A stretch of 64,000 nt of DNA, from the NCBI RefSeq assembly GCF_014643635.1, contig NZ_BMJV01000004.1:372001-436000 (forward strand). Direction: 5' to 3'. The notes beneath the pieces were generated by a model, which was not told where the DNA came from, did no database searches, and was given only the letters and a program-made list of their open reading frames with translations. Origin of the DNA: Salipiger pallidus (lineage in GTDB: Bacteria; Pseudomonadota; Alphaproteobacteria; Rhodobacterales; Rhodobacteraceae). This document shows positions 46,826 through 54,717 of this stretch, piece after piece (the stretch's first letter is position 1; every line of letters begins with the position of its first letter). The position numbers and the translations under genes are program-made.

Positions 46826-46872
46826 CACTGCCTGCGGCGCTTCCTTTGACCGCAAATATCCCCGCCGGAGGC
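46826..46872 (-). repeat. Dispersed intergenic hairpin element, copy F (inverted)
   Basis: Read on the minus strand, CTCCGGCGGGGATATTTGCG and GTCAAAGGAAGCG match copy E (CCCCCGGGATATTTGGGGTC, AAAGGAAACG). Together with copy D it forms a head-to-head pair in the gap before prfB. Confidence 0.55.
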
Positions 46873-47000
46873 ATGCCGACCGGTGCAACCGGACGGGTCT
46901 CGTGGCAAGGGCGGGGGGAAACCATATGGCAACGCTTGAAGGGATGCCGGGGCTGGTTTATGTCCCGTGGATCAACAGGACATATCCGAAGAGATCTTAG

Positions 47001-48116
47001 ATGCGCGCCGAAACCCAGAAGAACGTCGAAAAGATCGAGAAATCGCTGGATCTGCTGGGGCAGCGGCTCGACTGGGAGACGGCGCCTCACCGGCTCGAGG
47101 AATTCAACGCCCGGGTCGAGGATCCCAACCTCTGGGATGATCCCGCCGCGGCGCAGAAGTTGATGCGCGACCGCCAGTTCCTCGTGGATGCCATGGAGAC
47201 CTACACCTCCATCAAGCAGGAGCTGTCCGACAATATCGAGCTCATCGAGATGGGAGAGATGGAAGAGGACGAGGAGGTCGTCACCGAGGCCGAGACCTCG
47301 CTGAAGTCTTTGACCGAGAAGGCCGGGCAGAAGGAGCTGGAGGCGCTTCTGGACGGCGAGGCGGACGGCAACGACACCTTCCTAGAGATCAACGCCGGCG
47401 CCGGCGGCACCGAAGCCTGCGACTGGGCCGCGATGCTTCAGCGCATGTATGTGCGCTGGGCAGAAAAGCGGGGCTACGAAGTGGAGCTTCAGTTCGAGGA
47501 AGCGGGCGCCGAGGCGGGCATCAAGTCCTGCGGTTACAAGATCTCGGGCACCAACGCCTATGGCTGGCTGAAATCCGAAAGCGGCGTGCACCGGCTGGTG
47601 CGGATCTCGCCCTTCGGCAAGGGCACGCGCGAAACCTCTTTCGCCTCGGTCTGGGTCTATCCGGTGGTCGACGACAACATCGAGATCGACGTGAATCCGA
47701 GTGACATCCGGGTCGACACCTACCGTTCGTCCGGCGCGGGCGGGCAGCACGTGAACACCACCGACTCCGCGGTGCGGATCACGCACATCCCGACCGGCAT
47801 CGTCGTGACCTCGTCCGAAAAGTCACAGCACCAGAACCGGGACATCGCCATGAAGGCGCTGAAATCGCGGCTCTACCAGCAGGAGCTGGACCGCCGCAAT
47901 GCCGAGATCAACGCCCAGCACGAGGCCAAGGGCGATGCGGGATGGGGCAACCAGATCCGTTCGTACGTGTTGCAGCCCTATCAGATGGTGAAGGATCTGC
48001 GCACCAGCCACGAGACCTCGGACACCCAAGGGGTGCTCGATGGCGATCTCGACCCGTTCATGGGCGCCACGCTCGCCCAGCAGGCCAGCGGCAAAAGCCG
48101 CGCTGACGCGCAGTAG
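47001..48116 (+). CDS. prfB: Peptide chain release factor 2
   Basis: RF2 ends translation at UGA and UAA. The protein has 371 residues. The codon-recognition tripeptide SPF is at 203-205 (RISPFGKG) and the peptidyl-hydrolysis GGQ at 247-249 (SSGAGGQHVNTTDSA). The N-terminal helical domain is complete and in a single frame, so the programmed +1 frameshift that regulates prfB in Escherichia coli is absent, as is usual in alphaproteobacteria. The start is the ATG at 47001, preceded by GAAGAGATCTTAG. A hairpin terminator follows the stop by about 30 bases. Confidence 0.96.
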   Translation: MRAETQKNVEKIEKSLDLLGQRLDWETAPHRLEEFNARVEDPNLWDDPAAAQKLMRDRQFLVDAMETYTSIKQELSDNIELIEMGEMEEDEEVVTEAETSLKSLTEKAGQKELEALLDGEADGNDTFLEINAGAGGTEACDWAAMLQRMYVRWAEKRGYEVELQFEEAGAEAGIKSCGYKISGTNAYGWLKSESGVHRLVRISPFGKGTRETSFASVWVYPVVDDNIEIDVNPSDIRVDTYRSSGAGGQHVNTTDSAVRITHIPTGIVVTSSEKSQHQNRDIAMKALKSRLYQQELDRRNAEINAQHEAKGDAGWGNQIRSYVLQPYQMVKDLRTSHETSDTQGVLDGDLDPFMGATLAQQASGKSRADAQ

Positions 48117-48145
48117 CGCCCTTCACTCCCGATTTTGACGCCAGG

Positions 48146-48183
48146 ACGGGGCGCGTGCCGGAACGGGGCATGCGCCCCGTTTC
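48146..48183 (+). terminator. Intrinsic terminator after prfB
   Basis: ACGGGGCGC pairs with GCGCCCCGT over a 17-base loop and is followed by TTT. The U run is short but the stem is strong. Confidence 0.6.
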
Positions 48184-48300
48184 GTGTCTTCAAGGCGGGT
48201 TTGTCGCCCGGCAACCCTGACGTGCGAAACTTCTTGCGGGGCGGCCCCCTCCCAAGCATCATCGCAGCCCACGGAAAAGGGGCTGTGAGGAGGGCAGGGG

Positions 48301-49143
48301 ATGACCGAGACACCGACACCGGGCGTGCCGGAGCTTGCACCGGTGCGCCTTGCCACGCTGTTGGAGGCACTGAAACGCGGGGCCCGGGACCTGCGCCGGG
48401 CGCCAGGCTTCGCGCTGGCCTTCGCGGGGGGCTACGTGGCGGCAGGCTGGCTGATGGTCTGGATCACGCTCGCCACGGGGCAAAGCTACTGGCTGGTGCT
48501 GGCGGCCATCGGCTTTCCGCTGATCGGGCCCTTTGCCGCCGTTGGGTTTTACGATGTCAGCCGCCGGATCGAACTTGGCCTTCCGCTCGACCGGGTGCAG
48601 GTGATGTCGGTGGTTGTGCGGCAGTCGCGGCGTCAGTTGCCGTCGATCTGCGCGGTGATCGTGATCGTCTTCCTGTTCTGGTTCTTCCTCGGCCACATGA
48701 TCTTTGCCCTGTTCCTCGGGCTGTCGGTGATGACCAACGTGTCATCGAGCCTCGCGGTCTTCATGACGCCGAACGGGCTTATGATGGTGGCGGTGGGCAG
48801 CATGGTGGGGGCGGGCTTTGCCGCGCTGCTCTACATGATCTCGGTGCTGGCGCTGCCCATGCTGCTGGACCGCGAAATCGACTTCGTGACCGCGATGATC
48901 ACGTCATTCGGCTATGTCGCCGCCCACCCAGTGGTGATGTTCACATGGGCCGCGGTGCTGGCGCTGGCGAGCTTCCTTGCCATGCTGCCGGGGTTCGTGG
49001 GGCTGTTCATCGTGCTACCACTGCTGGGTCACGCCACATGGCATCTTTACGATCTGATAAGGGTCGGCGACGCCGCAGACACGGCCATGGTCAGTGCCCA
49101 CGACCATGGCGCCAACATAGCCTCCGGCCAAGGTGCGGCGTAG
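48301..49143 (+). CDS. DUF2189 family integral membrane protein
   Basis: This 280-residue protein has about six hydrophobic segments: [20 protein letters not shown], a second near [21 protein letters not shown], then pairs near residues 115-140, 155-185 and 215-250. The [16 protein letters not shown] loop after the second segment and [14 protein letters not shown] near residue 190 are the features by which I recognise DUF2189. It should sit in the inner membrane; its function is unknown. The ATG at 48301 follows GAGGGCAGGGG. It is a single gene, convergent with the XRE regulator 20 bases downstream. Confidence 0.8.
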   Translation: MTETPTPGVPELAPVRLATLLEALKRGARDLRRAPGFALAFAGGYVAAGWLMVWITLATGQSYWLVLAAIGFPLIGPFAAVGFYDVSRRIELGLPLDRVQVMSVVVRQSRRQLPSICAVIVIVFLFWFFLGHMIFALFLGLSVMTNVSSSLAVFMTPNGLMMVAVGSMVGAGFAALLYMISVLALPMLLDREIDFVTAMITSFGYVAAHPVVMFTWAAVLALASFLAMLPGFVGLFIVLPLLGHATWHLYDLIRVGDAADTAMVSAHDHGANIASGQGAA

Positions 49144-49163
49144 CAACCGGCCGCGAGGCTTGA

Positions 49164-50015
49164 TCAGGCAAATCCTTCATCGAAGCGCAGGTGCTGGCGA
49201 TGGAATGGCGTCACATCTTCCAATTGCAGGTATCCGCCCCGGCGCGCAGCGGCAAGGATCTTGCCGGTGTCATAGCCAAGATGCTCATAGATCATCCGCG
49301 CGGCGCGACGGGCCGATGGGCTCTCCTGCGTGGTGCGCACGGCGTAACCCAGCCAGAAGGTGCGCGCGATGGACGGCATCCGCGACAGGTAGTTGAAGGA
49401 AGCGGTCAGGGCATCGCGCCGGTTCACGAGGAAGGCGATGCCCTCGGCCTGCTGCATCACGAGGCCACGAAATTCGCGGTTCTGGATGGTGGGCGTGACG
49501 CCGTTCATCTCGAGCGCGGCCTTGGGTTCCAGCCCCCGCAAGAAGCAGAAGCCATCCTTGCGGAAGACATAGATCACCCCGGTGACGAAGCGTTCGCTGT
49601 CGGAAAAGGCGGCGCGGGTGAAGCGGTAGAAGCCCGACGGAAAGGAGGCTTCTTCGACACCGCATAGGGCCGGTCCGGTGAAGCTTCCGAGCCAGGGGTG
49701 GCTTAGCAGGCCATTGGGCACATCGTCGGCAGGGTTGGCTTCGGGCACGGCTTCAGGCGCGATCTGTTCCACGGGTTCAAGCAGGATGCGTGCATCTACA
49801 CCGAAGAAATCACAGATCTTGTGCAACACGTCGGGCCGCGGAAAGCTTTCCCCTGCAAGGTAGCGGTTGAACTGGGTCCGGTTGATTCCAAGCTCGCGGC
49901 ACAGTGCCGACACCGAGGGCGCTTTTTTAACGAGAAGTTTGAGGTTTTCGCCGAAGACGCTGCGCAGGGCAGCGGGACTTGCGGTAAGTTCGGATTGGCG
50001 CGCGTGTCGCGTCAT
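49164..50015 (-). CDS. XRE-type helix-turn-helix regulator with a large C-terminal domain
   Basis: The 283-residue protein has an HTH_3/XRE domain at about residues 18-75 (LKLLVKKAPSVSALCRELGINRTQFNRYLAGESFPRPDVLHKI pattern). The remaining 200 residues are of a type I do not recognise, with several aromatic-rich strands (GFYRFTRAAFSDSERFVTGVIYVFRKDGFCFLRG pattern) and arginine-rich helices. It probably senses a ligand or protein partner. The ATG at 50015 is preceded by a 200-base AT-richer region that also serves the divergent small gene at 50215. It may regulate that gene or itself; there is no direct evidence. Confidence 0.75.
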   Translation of the reverse strand: MTRHARQSELTASPAALRSVFGENLKLLVKKAPSVSALCRELGINRTQFNRYLAGESFPRPDVLHKICDFFGVDARILLEPVEQIAPEAVPEANPADDVPNGLLSHPWLGSFTGPALCGVEEASFPSGFYRFTRAAFSDSERFVTGVIYVFRKDGFCFLRGLEPKAALEMNGVTPTIQNREFRGLVMQQAEGIAFLVNRRDALTASFNYLSRMPSIARTFWLGYAVRTTQESPSARRAARMIYEHLGYDTGKILAAARRGGYLQLEDVTPFHRQHLRFDEGFA

Positions 50016-50214
50016 GCGTTCTTTGTCCCCGTGCGAATTAACGGAAAATGATGCGTTTCATACGAATGATGCGGAGTAGCGTCAATATGTGGCGCTAATT
50101 GGCGTCAATCAAGTTAAAACTGACACGATTTCGTGCGGCGCGGCCTGTTTCTAGTTCGGTGCGAAACGGGCTAAATTTGACATGCGTGTGAAGTGGTTCT
50201 GAATTGGGGGTCTC

Positions 50215-50544
50215 ATGCCTAAGAGTACTGCCAAGGCACTGGGCGTCGTCATCTGGACGAAGGGGGCATCGCCCTGTGACTGCCGTGCCATCATCTGGTG
50301 CGAAGACCAGGGTGATCTTGCGCTGTTTGACAGCCGTGAGGATGGCCTAGGCCTCTCCGAGCCGCTGAAAGAAGGCGATCTTGTGCAGTTCGACCTTGCA
50401 CAGGTCAGCAGCCAGCGCCGCGCACGCAATCCTCAGAAACTGGTGCGGCACTGTTTCTCCGGGCTGGTGGATGCCCTCAGACCCGTGTCCCGGCCGCTTG
50501 GGCTGGCACCCGTGGGCAACGTGGTGCCGTTCCCCGGCAGGTGA
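50215..50544 (+). CDS. Small unknown protein, 109 residues
   Basis: I do not recognise this protein. The first 65 residues look beta-rich (ALGVVIWTKGASPCDCRAIIWCEDQGDLALF) with three cysteines near residues 20-30 in a CxC..C arrangement and an LKEGDLVQFDL strand; the rest is basic (SSQRRARNPQKLVRH) and ends NVVPFPGR. The first half has a vague OB/cold-shock-like look, which is only an impression. The ATG at 50215 follows GGGGGTCTC. It is divergent from the XRE regulator and convergent with ilvH. GC and codon use match the neighbours. Confidence 0.5.
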   Translation: MPKSTAKALGVVIWTKGASPCDCRAIIWCEDQGDLALFDSREDGLGLSEPLKEGDLVQFDLAQVSSQRRARNPQKLVRHCFSGLVDALRPVSRPLGLAPVGNVVPFPGR

Positions 50545-50568
50545 TCCCGGCAGGGGAAGGATCTGCAC

Positions 50569-50592
50569 CCGGCGCGCCATATCGCGCGCCGG
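50569..50592 (-). terminator. GC-rich hairpin after ilvH
   Basis: CCGGCGCG and CGCGCCGG pair around an 8-base loop in the gap between the convergent ilvH and the small unknown gene. There is no U run in either direction, so it is a weak terminator call. Confidence 0.35.
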
Positions 50593-50604
50593 ATGACACG
50601 CCGA

Positions 50605-51168
50605 TTACCGGGTTCCGCGCGACAGGGCGGCAACGCCGGTGCGGGCCACCTCGACAAGGCCCAACGGGCGCATGAGGTCGGCGAAGGCGTCAATCTTGTC
50701 CGGCGCGCCGGTCAGCTGGAAGATGAAGCTTTCCAGTGTCGAATCCACAACATTGGCCCGGAAGATATCCGCAAGGCGCAGCGCCTCGACGCGCTTCTCG
50801 CCGCTGCTCACAACCTTCATCAGCGCCAGTTCCCGCTCGACCGAGCTGCCCTCGGCGGTCAGATCATGCACATCGCGCACCGACACGATACGGCCAAGCT
50901 GTGCCTTGATCTGCTCGATCACCTGCGGCGTGCCGGTGGTGACGATGGTGATGCGGCTGAGGTGACCTTCGTGGTCCACTTCGGCCACGGTGAGGCTGTC
51001 GATGTTGTAGCCGCGCCCCGAGAACAGGCCGATCACGCGGGCCAGCACGCCGGGCTCGTTCTCGACCAGAACGGTGATGGTGTGTGCTTCGCTCACGTCC
51101 GAGAAGGTCGGGCGCAGGTTGTAGGCCGAATGCTTGTTCGAGCCCTTCTTGATCTGTAGTGCGGACAT
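50605..51168 (-). CDS. ilvH: Acetolactate synthase small (regulatory) subunit
   Basis: IlvH activates the catalytic subunit and confers valine feedback inhibition on acetohydroxyacid synthase. The protein has 187 residues. The N-terminal ACT domain reads ITVLVENEPGVLARVIGLFSGRGYNIDSLTV, the standard signature with the valine-binding glycines, and the second ACT-like domain starts near residue 105 (ERELALMKV). The ATG at 51168 follows GAGGAACCGGCGAA. It is normally directly downstream of ilvB; here 839 bases and an oppositely oriented gene separate them, so it likely has its own promoter, although none is clear. Confidence 0.94.
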   Translation of the reverse strand: MSALQIKKGSNKHSAYNLRPTFSDVSEAHTITVLVENEPGVLARVIGLFSGRGYNIDSLTVAEVDHEGHLSRITIVTTGTPQVIEQIKAQLGRIVSVRDVHDLTAEGSSVERELALMKVVSSGEKRVEALRLADIFRANVVDSTLESFIFQLTGAPDKIDAFADLMRPLGLVEVARTGVAALSRGTR

Positions 51169-51343
51169 TTCGCCGGTTCCTCTCGCTTATGCCACCGGTT
51201 GAGTGGCTGAGTTCGTTCAATGTTGTCAGAGTTGCCAGATTGGAGACGCAGTGTTGACACAATCTGCCGAAACCCGGTTTCTCTCGTTTTCGTGACTCCT
51301 CTTGCGGTTGATGCCGCGGACACCTGGCAGAGGAGAAAATAGG

Positions 51344-51796
51344 ATGTTCGGACTTTCCAAGCTTTTCGGAAGCAAGCAGGACGACAACCATACCGACGGC
51401 GGCCTGAACGTGGACCTGCTGGCCGACGTGGAGCTCGCCGGAGGCGACTTGCGCGATGTGGATGCCCTCGCAGATGTGGATCTCGACGAGGACGGCCTTG
51501 ATACCGATGTCCTCGCCAGCGTGGACGTGCTGGACGATGACGGCGTCAACGTCGATGCGCTGGCCAGTGCCGACTTGGGCGAGGACGGGATCGAGGTGGA
51601 TGCCCTATCTCTGGCCGAGGTCGGCGCCGATGAGCATATCGACCTTGGCGCCCTTGCGGATATCGACGTGGGCGATGACGTGAACCTCTTCGCGATCCTC
51701 GCATCCGGCGTTTCGGGCGGCGGAGAATATGGCGGTGACGCGGGCCACGATGACGGCTGTGGCTGTGACGACGGGCTTCTGGACGACATCCTGTAA
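51344..51796 (+). CDS. Acidic tandem-repeat protein of unknown function
   Basis: This 150-residue protein is extremely acidic. After a short basic start (MFGLSKLFGSKQ) it consists of about six imperfect repeats of 15-16 residues between residues 20 and 115: ADVDLDEDGLDTDVL, ASVDVLDDDGVNVDAL, ASADLGEDGIEVDAL, SLAEVGADEHIDLGAL, ADIDVGDDVNLFAIL. The last 30 residues are Gly/Asp-rich with two cysteines (DDGCGCDDG). There is no signal peptide or membrane segment. The regular spacing of hydrophobic and Asp/Gly positions suggests a solenoid, possibly Ca-binding, or a DNA-mimic; both are guesses. The start is the ATG at 51344 with a strong AGGAG upstream and a TTGACA at 51254-51259. It lies between ilvB and ilvH on the opposite strand. 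Confidence 0.6.
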   Translation: MFGLSKLFGSKQDDNHTDGGLNVDLLADVELAGGDLRDVDALADVDLDEDGLDTDVLASVDVLDDDGVNVDALASADLGEDGIEVDALSLAEVGADEHIDLGALADIDVGDDVNLFAILASGVSGGGEYGGDAGHDDGCGCDDGLLDDIL

Positions 51797-52007
51797 GCGC
51801 AGACCATCGCAAGTCCTGTGGTGCGGCGTCCCTGCGGGGGGCGCCGTATTGCCGTCAGCGATAGCGCCGCGCGGATGCGCAAGGCGTTCGGTGCCATGCT
51901 CGGTCCTCCTCCTGAGCCGGTGCCGAAGATCCCGAGGGCCGCGTCCGCCATGGGCGGCGGGCCGGGGCCGGGCAGGGTGCCCGGCCGCCGGGATCAAATG
52001 GCGGGCC

Positions 52008-53762
52008 TCAGACCAGAACGGCGCCCTTGCCGGCGATCGCGTTGGTCGCCTGCGCATCCCCGAGCAGCATCTTGTTGTGCGGCTCGCCCGACGGGATCAT
52101 CGGGAAGCAGTTCTCGTGCTTCTCGACGAGGCAGTCGAAGATCACCGGGCCATCGTGCTTGATCATCTCCATGATCGCGTCATCAAGGTCCGCGGGATCC
52201 TTGCAGATGATGCCCTTGGCTCCGAAGGCTTCGGCCAGCTTGACGAAATCGGGCAGCGCCTCGGACCAGCTGGAGCTGTAGCGCTCGCCGTGCAGCAGCT
52301 GTTGCCACTGGCGCACCATGCCCAGCCGTTCATTGTTGAGGATGAACTGCTTGACCGGCAGGCGGTACTGCACTGCCGTGCCCATCTCCTGCATGTTCAT
52401 CAGCCACGAGGCTTCGCCCGCCACGTTGATCACGAGGCTTTCGGGATGCGCCACCTGCACTCCGACCGAGGCCGGGAAGCCGTAGCCCATGGTGCCAAGG
52501 CCGCCCGAGGTCATCCAGCGGTTGGGATCCTCGAAGCCAAGGAACTGCGCCGCCCACATCTGGTGCTGGCCCACTTCGGTGGTGATGTAGCGGTCCATTC
52601 CCTTGGTCAGCGCCTCGAGCCTTTGCAGCGCGTACTGCGGCTTGATGGTGGTTTCAGACCCGGTGTATTTCAGGCAGTTGGCCTGCTTCCATTCCTCGAT
52701 CTGGCGCCACCACTTGGCAAGGCCCTCACGGTTGACCTTGCGGCCGCGCGCCTTCCAGACCTTCAGCATGTCCTCGAGCACGTGGCCCACATCCCCGACG
52801 ATCGGCAGGTCGGTCTTGATGACCTTGTTGATCGACGAGGGGTCGATGTCGATATGCGCTTTCTTCGACTTCGGAGAAAACGCGTCGAGCCGCCCGGTGA
52901 TCCGGTCGTCGAACCGCGCACCGATGTTGATCAGCAGATCGCAACCGTGCATGGCGAGGTTGGCCTCGTAGAGACCGTGCATGCCGAGCATCCCCAGCCA
53001 GCCCTTGCCCGATGCGGGGTAGGCGCCAAGGCCCATGAGGGTCGAGGTGATCGGAATGCCGGTGGCATCCACCAGCTCGCGCAGCAGCTGGCTGGCCGCG
53101 GGGCCCGAGTTGATGACGCCGCCGCCGGTGTAGAAGACCGGACGCTCGGCGTTCTCGATGGCCTCGACAAGGGCGGTGATCGTTTCCATGTCGCCCTTGA
53201 CCTGCGGCTGGTAGTGACCGACCGGCGCCTTGGGCTTGGAGGTGTATTCGGCGGAAGCGAACTGCACATCCTTGGGAATGTCGATGAGCACCGGGCCGGG
53301 GCGGCCGCTGCTGGCCACGTGGAAGGCCTGATGCAGGGTCGACGACAGCTTGGCGGTGTCCTTCACCAGCCAGTTGTGTTTCGTGCAGGGGCGGGTGATG
53401 CCCACGGTGTCCGCCTCCTGGAAGGCGTCCGAGCCGATCATGAAGGTCGGCACCTGCCCCGAGAGGCACACCAACGGAATGCTGTCCATCAGCGCATCGG
53501 TCAGGCCGGTGACCGCGTTGGTCGCTCCGGGGCCCGATGTCACCAGCGCAACGCCGACCTTGCCGGTCGAGCGGGCATAGCCTTCGGCGGCGTGCAGGGC
53601 GGCCTGCTCGTGACGCACGAGGATGTGCTGGATGTCGTTTTGCTGAAAGATCTCGTCATAAATCGGTAGAACGGCGCCGCCGGGGTAGCCGAATACCGTG
53701 TCCACGCCCTGGTCCTTGAGGGCCTGAACCACCATTTTCGCTCCGGTCATCTGACGTGTCAT
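52008..53762 (-). CDS. ilvB: Acetolactate synthase large (catalytic) subunit
   Basis: This 584-residue thiamine diphosphate enzyme condenses pyruvate with pyruvate or 2-oxobutyrate, the first common step to valine, leucine and isoleucine. The N-terminal domain has the catalytic glutamate in RHEQAALHAAEGYARSTGKVG. The central FAD-binding region and the C-terminal ThDP motif (GEASWLMNMQEMGTA..) with NNERLGMVRQWQ are complete. The ThDP-binding motif is usually GDASF.MN; here GEASW is seen, an unusual but interpretable variant. I chose the ATG at 53762 (MTRQMTGAK) after GGAGACACGC. Upstream are a leader peptide and attenuator. Confidence 0.95.
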   Translation of the reverse strand: MTRQMTGAKMVVQALKDQGVDTVFGYPGGAVLPIYDEIFQQNDIQHILVRHEQAALHAAEGYARSTGKVGVALVTSGPGATNAVTGLTDALMDSIPLVCLSGQVPTFMIGSDAFQEADTVGITRPCTKHNWLVKDTAKLSSTLHQAFHVASSGRPGPVLIDIPKDVQFASAEYTSKPKAPVGHYQPQVKGDMETITALVEAIENAERPVFYTGGGVINSGPAASQLLRELVDATGIPITSTLMGLGAYPASGKGWLGMLGMHGLYEANLAMHGCDLLINIGARFDDRITGRLDAFSPKSKKAHIDIDPSSINKVIKTDLPIVGDVGHVLEDMLKVWKARGRKVNREGLAKWWRQIEEWKQANCLKYTGSETTIKPQYALQRLEALTKGMDRYITTEVGQHQMWAAQFLGFEDPNRWMTSGGLGTMGYGFPASVGVQVAHPESLVINVAGEASWLMNMQEMGTAVQYRLPVKQFILNNERLGMVRQWQQLLHGERYSSSWSEALPDFVKLAEAFGAKGIICKDPADLDDAIMEMIKHDGPVIFDCLVEKHENCFPMIPSGEPHNKMLLGDAQATNAIAGKGAVLV

Positions 53763-53974
53763 CGCGTGTCTCCGTTTACGACGTCGTACTCTTGTAGCCC
53801 ACTGTACGAGGGCCTTCGATCTGCCCGCAGGGGGGCGTGGTCTTGGGCACCTATCCGGGCTTGCGGGTGAACACCTGGTCGGGTGTCTTCCATATAAGCC
53901 GCCCGTAAGGCGCTGTCTTGCGGGCCCTCGGGAGAGGTGCCCTTGTGCGGGCACCTTGCATGTCCCGCGGCAAC

Positions 53975-54002
53975 AAAAAAGCCCCCGAAGATTTTCGGGG
54001 GC
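53975..54002 (-). terminator. Attenuator terminator in the ilvB leader
   Basis: In transcript order GCCCCCGAA-AATC-TTCGGGGGC forms a perfect 9-bp stem with a four-base loop, followed by TTTTTT. It lies 28 bases after the leader peptide stop and 212 bases before the ilvB start, so it must be bypassed for ilvB expression. Confidence 0.9.
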
Positions 54003-54045
54003 GCATGGGGTCCTGAAAGGGTGTCCGGTCTACCGGCCCATGCGC
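54001..54045 (-). promoter_or_regulatory. Antiterminator stem of the ilvB attenuator
   Basis: GCGCATGGG (54045-54037, inside the last leader codons) is an exact complement of CCCATGCGC (54009-54001). Formation of this 9-bp stem takes two bases of the terminator's 5' arm and would compete with it. A ribosome stalled on the branched-chain codons leaves GCGCATGGG free; one that reaches the stop codon covers it. Confidence 0.65.
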
Positions 54046-54077
54046 GCGTTTCCTACAATGCCTACCAGCCGTGCCAT
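54030..54077 (-). CDS. ilv leader peptide, 15 residues
   Basis: The minus-strand ORF reads MARLVGIVGNARMGR and stops at TAG. Codons 4, 5, 7 and 8 are Leu, Val, Ile and Val, the three end products of the pathway. AAGGAG lies eight bases before the ATG, and a sigma70 promoter about 30 bases upstream would give a very short untranslated lead. The terminator and the competing stem follow directly. All this fits a translated attenuation peptide controlling ilvB; the assignment comes from the arrangement itself. Confidence 0.85.
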   Translation of the reverse strand: MARLVGIVGNARMGR

Positions 54078-54104
54078 GGCGCGGTCTCCTTTGTTACAGG
54101 GCGG

Positions 54105-54133
54105 ACCATATGAGCGGCCAGTTGTCGCGTCAA
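54105..54133 (-). promoter_or_regulatory. Sigma70 promoter of the ilvB leader
   Basis: On the minus strand TTGACG (54133-54128) and TATGGT (54110-54105) are 17 bases apart. Transcription would begin near 54098, about 20 bases before the leader peptide start. Confidence 0.7.
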
Positions 54134-54184
54134 CCTGCAAATGGCCCCGAAATGCATCGTTCAGAAGTGTCTATATTTCATTAA

Positions 54185-54197
54185 GTTGCTAGGCAAC
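54185..54197. promoter_or_regulatory. Palindrome GTTGC-TAG-GCAAC
   Basis: A perfect 5+3+5 inverted repeat lies in the 319-base region between the ilvB leader and the small membrane protein gene, among AT-rich sequence. It may be an operator for either side; no regulator is assigned. No gene is seen in this gap. Confidence 0.35.
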
Positions 54198-54396
54198 ACG
54201 AAATTCGGCAATTTTCGGAAAGTATTTTGGCCAATTGCGACATGGGCCGGCGTCCGGAAGTGATTCAGCACAGGCTGGCGAAGCTTTGCCTGTAACAGGG
54301 GCTTTCGCCTTCGTGAGTTGCCGTTCTGCCGCTGTTCTGGCATCCTTGCATCAAGTTCCGGTCAACCGGGCCACATGCCGACGAGGGAGTTTGCTC

Positions 54397-54615
54397 ATGT
54401 CTAGGATCAGTCGTTTTCACCGCAGCGTGCGCAATTTCGATATGGTGCGCGCCGGGGTTCTCGTGGTGCTTCTCGGGATTGGGTTCTTCCTGACCCTTGG
54501 ACAGGCGGACGATGACCTGATGGCCCATGATGGCGAGGAGCATTCGCTCGTGGTGCCGGCCTCGGGCATCGACATGGGCACCGCGCAACTGGCGCAGGCC
54601 GGCCCACTGGTCTGA
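54397..54615 (+). CDS. Small single-pass membrane protein, 72 residues
   Basis: I do not recognise this protein. A basic N terminus (MSRISRFHRSVRNFD) is followed by one hydrophobic segment, VRAGVLVVLLGIGFFLTLG, at about residues 17-36, and then an acidic tail (QADDDLMAHDGEEHS) predicted to lie in the periplasm. The start is the ATG at 54397, 9-10 bases after GAGGGAG. The frame is open further upstream but without a ribosome-binding site. A strong terminator follows 40 bases after the stop, so it appears to be a single-gene unit, which supports its being real. Confidence 0.55.
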   Translation: MSRISRFHRSVRNFDMVRAGVLVVLLGIGFFLTLGQADDDLMAHDGEEHSLVVPASGIDMGTAQLAQAGPLV

Positions 54616-54654
54616 TTTCAGCCTGTCGCCGACGGCATGTCAGTGACAACATGC

Positions 54655-54692
54655 AGCGCCTCGCCCGTGACGGGCCGAGGCGCTTTTTTTTT
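54655..54692 (+). terminator. Intrinsic terminator after the small membrane protein gene
   Basis: AGCGCCTCG pairs with CGAGGCGCT, with an inner CCCG-CGGG extension, followed by nine T. It is one of the strongest terminators in the window. Confidence 0.92.
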
Positions 54693-54717
54693 CCGTCATG
54701 GTGCTTGTGGCGGGGCG

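Noticed and set aside
47001-47080. Programmed frameshift in prfB
   Set aside because: The reading frame is continuous from the ATG through the SPF and GGQ motifs; there is no internal in-frame TGA.
51226-51951. Minus-strand Ser/Thr/Ala/Arg-rich frame opposite the acidic repeat gene
   Set aside because: Its repeats are the complement of the Asp-rich repeats on the plus strand. The plus strand has the good start and ribosome-binding site.
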